From the NCBI GenBank assembly GCA_002280875.1, contig NCEV01000007.1, forward strand, positions 21,395-70,120: a DNA stretch of 48,726 nt, given 5' to 3'. This document shows, one piece after another, positions 45,046-48,726 of the stretch. The position numbers and the translations under genes were made by a program. Source of the stretch: Caulobacter sp. 32-67-35. Lineage in GTDB: Bacteria > Pseudomonadota > Alphaproteobacteria > Caulobacterales > Caulobacteraceae. Within the stretch, counting starts at the first letter, position 1, and every line of letters starts with the position of its first letter. The notes beneath the pieces are model-generated. The model had not been told where the DNA came from. It made no database searches and saw only the letters and a list, made by a program, of their open reading frames with translations.

Positions 45046-46112
45046 CACGCGCCCGGACCAAACACGCGCCAGGCTGCGACCAGAACGACCAGAACCAGCG
45101 ACGTCGGCAGGAACACCTTCCAGCCCAGCCGCATCAGCTGGTCGTAGCGGTAGCGCGGCACGATGGCTTTCGCCATGGCGATCATGAAGAACCAGAAGCA
45201 GATCTTGGCGAAGAACACCAAGGCCAGGAAGAAGTTGCCCCACCAGCCCCAGCTCACCAGGAAATCGGTCGGGAAACCGGGGTTCCAACCGCCGAAGAAC
45301 AGGACGCTGATCATCGCGCACATCAAGACGATGTTGGAATATTCAGCGACCATGAACAGCAGGTACGGGGTCGAGCTGTACTCGACCTGATAGCCGGCCA
45401 CGAGTTCGGATTCGGCTTCGGGAAGGTCGAACGGAGGGCGGTTGGTCTCGGCCAGGGCCGAGATGTAGAACATGCCCATGGCGATCACCATCACGGGCAG
45501 CAGGACCAGGTTCCTGAGGCCGCCGCCAAAGACGTTCCAGTTCCAGAACCAGCCGGACTGGGCTTCCACGATGGTCGTCAGGTTCATCGAACCGGCCAGC
45601 AGGATCACCGTGATGATGATCAGGCCGATCGAGACTTCGTACGAAACCATCTGGGCCGCCGAGCGCAGGGCGCCCAGGAACGGATACTTCGAGTTCGAAG
45701 CCCAGCCGCCCATGATGATGCCATAGACGCCCAGCGAACTCATCGCCAGCAGGTAGAGGATGCCGACGTTCAGGTTGGAGACGACCCAGCCCGGAGCGAA
45801 CGGAATGGCCGCCCAGCCGACAAAGGCCAGAACCAGGCTGAGCAACGGCGCCAGGATGAAGACCACCTTGTCGGCGCCGGCCGGGATGATGATTTCCTTC
45901 AGCACGAACTTGAAGAAGTCGGCGAAGGACTGCAGCAGGCCGAACGGACCCACCACGTTGGGGCCCTTGCGCATCTGCACGCCGGCCCAGATCTTGCGGT
46001 CGGCCAGCAGCAGGAAGGCCAGACTCAGCAGCACCCAGATCACGACCAGCAGGATCCCGCCGGTCGTCAGCAGGGTCCAGGTCACGGCGGGGTTGGAGAA
46101 GAACTCGCTCAT
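45045..46112 (-). CDS. nuoH: NADH-quinone oxidoreductase subunit H
   Basis: Membrane subunit forming much of the quinone-binding chamber of complex I. 355 aa, about eight transmembrane helices. Conserved features are [22 protein letters not shown], the [20 protein letters not shown] loop and [15 protein letters not shown] at 46112 lies 6 bp after the nuoG stop. Confidence 0.97.
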   Translation of the reverse strand: MSEFFSNPAVTWTLLTTGGILLVVIWVLLSLAFLLLADRKIWAGVQMRKGPNVVGPFGLLQSFADFFKFVLKEIIIPAGADKVVFILAPLLSLVLAFVGWAAIPFAPGWVVSNLNVGILYLLAMSSLGVYGIIMGGWASNSKYPFLGALRSAAQMVSYEVSIGLIIITVILLAGSMNLTTIVEAQSGWFWNWNVFGGGLRNLVLLPVMVIAMGMFYISALAETNRPPFDLPEAESELVAGYQVEYSSTPYLLFMVAEYSNIVLMCAMISVLFFGGWNPGFPTDFLVSWGWWGNFFLALVFFAKICFWFFMIAMAKAIVPRYRYDQLMRLGWKVFLPTSLVLVVLVAAWRVFGPGA

Positions 46113-46118
46113 GTCGGC

Positions 46119-48179
46119 CTACTCCGCCGCGATCTTGGCTGCGCCCGAGGTCACGGCCGCGCATTCGGCCATGGTCACGCTGGCGCGCGCGATGGGATTG
46201 GTCAGGTGGAAGGCCTTGATGGCGTTCTCGAACGGCGTATCGGCCAGCTCGCCGGCGCCGCCGAGGGCTGCGACGTCAAACGCGGTCGGGATCGTGCCCG
46301 GCGCGAAGTCGATCTGGCCGAAAGTAGGGTGATCGGCGAACAGCCTGGCGCGCAGTTGGTCCAGGCTGTCATAGGGCAGCTTGTGGCCGAGGATTTCCGA
46401 CAGAGCCCGCAGGATCGACCAGTCTTCCTTGGCCTCGCCCTTCGGGAACACCGCCCGTTCGCCCATCTGGACGCGGCCTTCGGTGTTCACATAGAGGCCG
46501 TTCTTCTCGGTATAGGCCGCGCCCGGCAGGATGACGTCGGCCTTGTGCGCGCCGGCGTCGCCGTGGGTGCCCAGATAGATCTTGAAGGCGTCCGAGGCGG
46601 CAGTCTCGCACTCGTCGGCGCCCAGCAGGAACAGCACGTCCAGCGCGCCCGGCTTCAGCATCTGGCCAGCGGTCAGGCCGCCCTCGCCCGGGACGAAGCC
46701 CATGTCGAGACCCGCGACGCGCGAGGCGGCGGTGTGCAGGACGTTCCAGCCGTTCCAGCCGGACTTCACGACGTTGAACGTCTTGGCCACGCCAGCGGCG
46801 GCCTTGAGCACGGCCGCGCTGTCGGCGCGGGTCAGAGCGCCCTGGCCAATGATGATGGCGGGGCGCTCGGCGTTCTTCAGAGCGGTGACGAAGTCGGACT
46901 TGCTCTTGGCCAGACCCGACAGGCTCTTCGTGCCCGCGCCGAGATAGTCGTATTCGTAGGTCAGGTCGCCCTGCTCGCCGATCAGGCCGATGCGGACCTT
47001 GCCAGCCAGCCACTGCTTGCGCAGACGGGTGTTGAGCACCGGCGCTTCGACGCGCGGGTTCGTGCCAACCAGCAGGATGACGTCGGCGTTTTCGATGCCA
47101 GCGATCGTCGAATTGAACAGCCAGCTCTCGCGCGGACCGTCGCCCAGCGCCACGCCGTCCTGGCGGGCGTCGAGGTTCTTCACGCCCAGGGCGGTGAAGA
47201 GGTCCTTGGTGGCCTTCAGGCTTTCGGCGTCCTGCAGGTCGCCGGCGATGACGCCGATGCGCTCTGGCGCGGTCGCCTTGATCTTCTCGGCCACGGCCGC
47301 GAAGGCCTGACCCCAGGTCGCGGGCTGCAGGCGGCCGCCGATGCGGACATAGGGACGGTCCAGACGCTGGCGCTGCAGGCCATCAACGGCGTAGCGCGTC
47401 TTGTCGGAGATCCACTCCTCGTTGACGTCCTCGTTGACGCGCGGCAGCACGCGGAGCACCGCGGCGGCGCGGCTGTCGACGCGGATCGCCGAGCCTAGCG
47501 CGTCCATCACGTCGATGCTCTCGGTCTTCTTCAGCTCCCAGGGCCGCGCCTCGAAGGCGTAGGGCTTGGAGGTCAGGGCGCCGACCGGGCAAAGGTCGAT
47601 CACGTTGGCGCTCAGTTCCGACGTCACCGCCGCGCCGAGATAGGTCATGATTTCCACGTCTTCGCCGCGCGAGATCAGACCGATTTCCGGCGAGCCGGCG
47701 ACTTCAGTGATGAAGCGAACGCAGCGCGTGCACTGGATGCAGCGCGTCATCACGGTCTTGATGAGGGGGCCCATGGCCTTCTCTTCAACCGCGCGCTTGT
47801 TCTCTTCGTAGCGGCTGTCGTCGCGGCCATAGCCCATGGCCTGGTCCTGCAGATCGCACTCGCCGCCTTGGTCGCAGATCGGGCAATCCAGCGGGTGGTT
47901 GATGAGCAGGAACTCCATCACCCCTTCGCGGGCCTTCTTGACCATCGGGGTCTTGGTGAAGATCTCCTGGCCCTCGGCGGCCGGCAGGGCGCACGACGCC
48001 TGCGGCTTCGGTGGACCAGGCTTCACCTCGACCAGGCACATCCGGCAGTTGCCGGCGATGCTGAGACGCTCGTGATAGCAGAAGCGAGGGATCTCTTCCC
48101 CAGCCAGTTCCGCGACCTGCAGAACCGTCATGCCGGGCTCGAACTCGACCTCGACGCCGTTGACCTTGGCAGTAGCCAT
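46119..48179 (-). CDS. nuoG: NADH-quinone oxidoreductase subunit G
   Basis: Iron-sulfur subunit of the peripheral arm, 686 aa. The N-terminal 2Fe-2S domain has the ligands in FCYHERLSIAGNCRMC. The His-ligated cluster motif is HPLDCPICDQGGECDLQ, then CIQCTRC. The C-terminal half is a molybdopterin-oxidoreductase-like domain without obvious metal-cofactor function, as is usual. ATG overlaps the stop of the upstream coiled-coil gene by one base (TAATG). Confidence 0.97.
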   Translation of the reverse strand: MATAKVNGVEVEFEPGMTVLQVAELAGEEIPRFCYHERLSIAGNCRMCLVEVKPGPPKPQASCALPAAEGQEIFTKTPMVKKAREGVMEFLLINHPLDCPICDQGGECDLQDQAMGYGRDDSRYEENKRAVEEKAMGPLIKTVMTRCIQCTRCVRFITEVAGSPEIGLISRGEDVEIMTYLGAAVTSELSANVIDLCPVGALTSKPYAFEARPWELKKTESIDVMDALGSAIRVDSRAAAVLRVLPRVNEDVNEEWISDKTRYAVDGLQRQRLDRPYVRIGGRLQPATWGQAFAAVAEKIKATAPERIGVIAGDLQDAESLKATKDLFTALGVKNLDARQDGVALGDGPRESWLFNSTIAGIENADVILLVGTNPRVEAPVLNTRLRKQWLAGKVRIGLIGEQGDLTYEYDYLGAGTKSLSGLAKSKSDFVTALKNAERPAIIIGQGALTRADSAAVLKAAAGVAKTFNVVKSGWNGWNVLHTAASRVAGLDMGFVPGEGGLTAGQMLKPGALDVLFLLGADECETAASDAFKIYLGTHGDAGAHKADVILPGAAYTEKNGLYVNTEGRVQMGERAVFPKGEAKEDWSILRALSEILGHKLPYDSLDQLRARLFADHPTFGQIDFAPGTIPTAFDVAALGGAGELADTPFENAIKAFHLTNPIARASVTMAECAAVTSGAAKIAAE

Positions 48180-48424
48180 TATTCCCGCACTCCGCCGTAG
48201 GGCGAATCCACAAGTTCCAAACGTTGCTCGATCCGGTCCACCCGAACCTCAAGACGATCCAGTCGCCGGTTCACCCCGGCCAGACCTTCTTCGACATGGG
48301 TCATGCGAACCTTCACGTCCTTCATATCTTCCATCACCCGATCAACATTTTTGTCGATGCGGACCAGGCGATCATCCATCCGGCGGAGCATCGCAAGCAC
48401 GAGGCTGTCGGGTTCTTCCGCCAC
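48179..48424 (-). CDS. Small coiled-coil protein inside the nuo operon
   Basis: An 81-aa, highly charged protein starting with GTG at 48424. From about residue 8 to 70 it shows continuous heptad-like spacing (LVRIDKNVDRVMEDM and LDRLEVRVDRIEQRL), predicting one long parallel coiled coil. No signal peptide or membrane segment. It lies 5 bp after nuoF and overlaps nuoG by one base, so it is co-translated with complex I subunits. It is not a standard Nuo subunit and the family is not recognised. An assembly or regulatory role is only a guess. Confidence 0.75.
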   Translation of the reverse strand: MAEEPDSLVLAMLRRMDDRLVRIDKNVDRVMEDMKDVKVRMTHVEEGLAGVNRRLDRLEVRVDRIEQRLELVDSPYGGVRE

Positions 48425-48429
48425 AAGCC

Positions 48430-48726
48430 CTACTCCGCAGCGATCAGCTTGGCGCCCTGCACGTGCAGGCGACCGCTACGATAGGATGCGATCCGGTCTT
48501 CCACCTCGTGGCGGAAGTGCCGGAACAGGCCCTGGATCGGCCAGGCGGCCGCATCCCCGAGGGCGCAAATGGTGTGGCCCTCGACCTGGGTCGTGACGTC
48601 CAGCAGGGTGTCGATCTCTTTCGGATCGGCCTCGCCGGTGACCATGCGTTCCATGACCCGCCACATCCAGCCGGTGCCTTCGCGGCACGGCGTGCACTGG
48701 CCGCAGCTCTCGTGCTTGTAGAAGTA
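48430..48726 (-). CDS. nuoF: NADH-quinone oxidoreductase subunit F, 3' end only
   Basis: The C-terminal 98 residues of the NADH/FMN-binding subunit; the gene continues beyond the window. The visible part includes the N3 cluster motif [17 protein letters not shown] and the later cysteine in [12 protein letters not shown], both diagnostic of NuoF. Its TAG stop lies 5 bp before the coiled-coil gene. Confidence 0.95.
   Translation of the reverse strand, partial: YFYKHESCGQCTPCREGTGWMWRVMERMVTGEADPKEIDTLLDVTTQVEGHTICALGDAAAWPIQGLFRHFRHEVEDRIASYRSGRLHVQGAKLIAAE

Noticed and set aside
44838-47498. 886-codon open frame on the plus strand across nuoH/nuoG
   Set aside because: Antisense shadow with low-complexity Gln/Arg/Asp/His composition; the minus strand has unmistakable NuoH and NuoG.
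1-48726. Defence island, prophage or mobile element
   Set aside because: All regions are accounted for by conserved housekeeping genes. No integrase, transposase, terminal repeats or restriction/toxin genes were seen.

Overview
The window is a stretch of high-GC alphaproteobacterial core chromosome, almost certainly from a Caulobacter species. Evidence for the genus is a PopA orthologue whose c-di-GMP I-site arginine falls at residue 357 as in C. crescentus, a 29-codon sidA upstream of dnaE, LpxI between lpxA and lpxB, and the alphaproteobacterial order gltA-gltX / lpx-bamA-rseP-dxr-cdsA-uppS-frr-pyrH-tsf-rpsB and nuo-birA-coaX-rnj. The species cannot be fixed by reading alone. I see no prophage, IS element, CRISPR array, tRNA or rRNA.

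Layout. 1-2.3 kb (+): popA and a FrnE/DsbA-like thioredoxin-fold gene. 2.3-5.2 kb (-): a PEP mutase/isocitrate-lyase-family gene and comEC. 5.3-8.1 kb (+): gltX and gltA, closed by a bidirectional terminator. 8.1-10.1 kb (-): a FlhB C-terminal-domain paralogue and a FliK-like protein outside any flagellar cluster. 10.2-25.4 kb (-): a long envelope-biogenesis and translation block (lpxB, lpxI, lpxA, fabZ, lpxD, skp/ompH-like, bamA, rseP/mmpA, dxr, cdsA, uppS, frr, pyrH, tsf, rpsB). It couples lipid A, outer-membrane protein assembly, isoprenoid and phospholipid synthesis to translation factors. 25.6-29.6 kb (-): a GFA-family gene, dnaE, and the tiny SOS-controlled division inhibitor sidA behind a perfect Caulobacter SOS box. 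29.7-30.7 kb (+): a nucleoside hydrolase. 30.7-34.0 kb (-): lolD, lolC, proS. 34.1-35.0 kb (-): a structured non-coding segment, a DUF1467-type gene and mce. 35.1-38.3 kb (-): rnj, coaX, birA. 38.3-48.7 kb (-): nuoN, M, L, K, J, I, H, G and partial nuoF (respiratory complex I), with two small accessory genes inside: a lipoprotein between nuoI and nuoH, and a coiled-coil protein between nuoG and nuoF.

Most notable observations. (1) nuoL is frameshifted by an exact 10-bp tandem duplication at 42585-42604. Removing one copy restores a 680-codon NuoL, so this is a recent lesion, a reversible slippage site or a sequence error. (2) sidA at 29476-29565 is too short for ordinary ORF calling but has a GTG start, a strong SD and a LexA box over its -35. 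(3) The FliK-like/FlhB-C pair resembles the orphan ylqG/ylqH arrangement of Bacillus. (4) lexA, which commonly neighbours comEC in alphaproteobacteria, is not there. (5) The rpsB leader and the segment upstream of proS look like structured RNA. The rest is ordinary, tightly packed housekeeping operons with many 1-14 bp gene overlaps.
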